Source: Dendrophyllia cribrosa (lineage: Eukaryota > Cnidaria > Anthozoa > Scleractinia > Dendrophylliidae). Taken from it: a DNA stretch of 64,000 bases. Below the pieces are notes generated by a model. That model was not told where the DNA came from, did not search any database, and saw only the letters and a list, made by a program, of their open reading frames with translations. Numbering within the stretch: position 1 is the stretch's first letter; each line of letters begins with the position of its first letter. Shown here one piece after another: positions 63,725 to 64,000 of this stretch. The stretch is taken from assembly GCA_024195265.1 (NCBI GenBank), contig JAJLRJ010000006.1:28956064-29020063 (forward strand). The letters run 5' to 3'. The position numbers were made by a program, and so were the translations under genes.

Positions 63725-64000
63725 ATGAGGAAGGGTGTGGCAGGAGAATACATCAAAGGGTGCTTCAGACCGGCACGTTTCCTCTTTCTGCTTCTACTTG
63801 TCGTTACTGTCGTAGTCTTTTTTAAAGAATTATGGATGCTCAATGAACCGGTAAATGAATCGGTAAAGAAAGTAACTAAATACGAAGTAACGAAAAGAAA
63901 AACGGTAAAGAAAAACGGTAAAGAAAGTAACACAACGGTAAAGAAAAACGGTAAAGGAAGTAAAACAGTGGTGAAGAAAGTAATACAACAATCTCTTGAC
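63725..64000 (+). CDS. NXPE family protein, copy 2 (5' part; expanded stem)
   Basis: The first 92 codons of a close paralogue of the gene at 46321. The N-terminus and signal anchor are almost identical (MRKGVAGEYIKGCFRPARFL; V-V-F-F-K-E-L in place of V-V-F-L-K-E-L). Between the anchor and the shared QQSLD, copy 1 has 15 residues and this copy has 55. The extra residues come from repeats of an ACGGTAAAGAAA-type unit encoding TVKKNGK. The frame is open to the window edge, so the catalytic domain lies outside. The acceptor TTCCACAG at about 63687 is conserved with copy 1. Confidence 0.88.
   Translation, partial: MRKGVAGEYIKGCFRPARFLFLLLLVVTVVVFFKELWMLNEPVNESVKKVTKYEVTKRKTVKKNGKESNTTVKKNGKGSKTVVKKVIQQSLD

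Overview
The window looks like nuclear DNA of an anthozoan cnidarian, most likely a stony coral. The reasons are intron-rich animal genes (WDR81, OPA3, NXPE family), GT-AG introns, AT-rich intergenic DNA, and very dense cut-and-paste transposon debris, much of it short palindromic (hairpin) elements. The clade is inferred from gene content and repeat style; no species-diagnostic sequence was tested.

Layout. Positions 1-4008 are non-coding repeat DNA. On the minus strand, 37673 down to 4009 is one large gene, WDR81. I reassembled 17 exons that splice in a continuous frame (about 2073 codons), from the start codon through the BEACH domain, a long acidic linker and most of the C-terminal WD40 repeats. 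The last roughly 40 codons were not found. Its introns carry most of the mobile DNA of the left half: a 6.9-kb Academ-like transposon inserted into an older TTAA MITE, a 5'-truncated LINE flanked by 500-bp direct repeats, two tRNA-derived SINEs and many hairpin elements. One inverted copy of a WDR81 exon end lacks a MITE that the original locus carries. Next on the same strand is a complete two-exon OPA3 gene (40496-39750).

The right half has a single-exon NXPE family gene on the plus strand (46321-47775) and, at the window edge, the start of a second NXPE copy (63725 onward) with an expanded lysine-rich stem. Between them lies a 5.2-kb DNA transposon (50206-55426). Its minus-strand gene joins an RNase-H-like transposase, a PHD-like finger and a SAP-like motif, and is interrupted by one in-frame TAG. 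The ends of this element are built from dense self-complementary short repeats. The rest of the interval holds LINE fragments, hairpin MITEs and a minisatellite split by an insertion.

How it fits together. WDR81 is an endosome regulator and OPA3 a mitochondrial membrane protein; both are ordinary housekeeping genes. The NXPE copies are Golgi or secretory type II membrane proteins of a family that is often duplicated. The candidates for something less described are the two autonomous transposons: an Academ-like protein with FEN1/XPG-like nuclease motifs and a CXC domain, and the transposase-PHD element.
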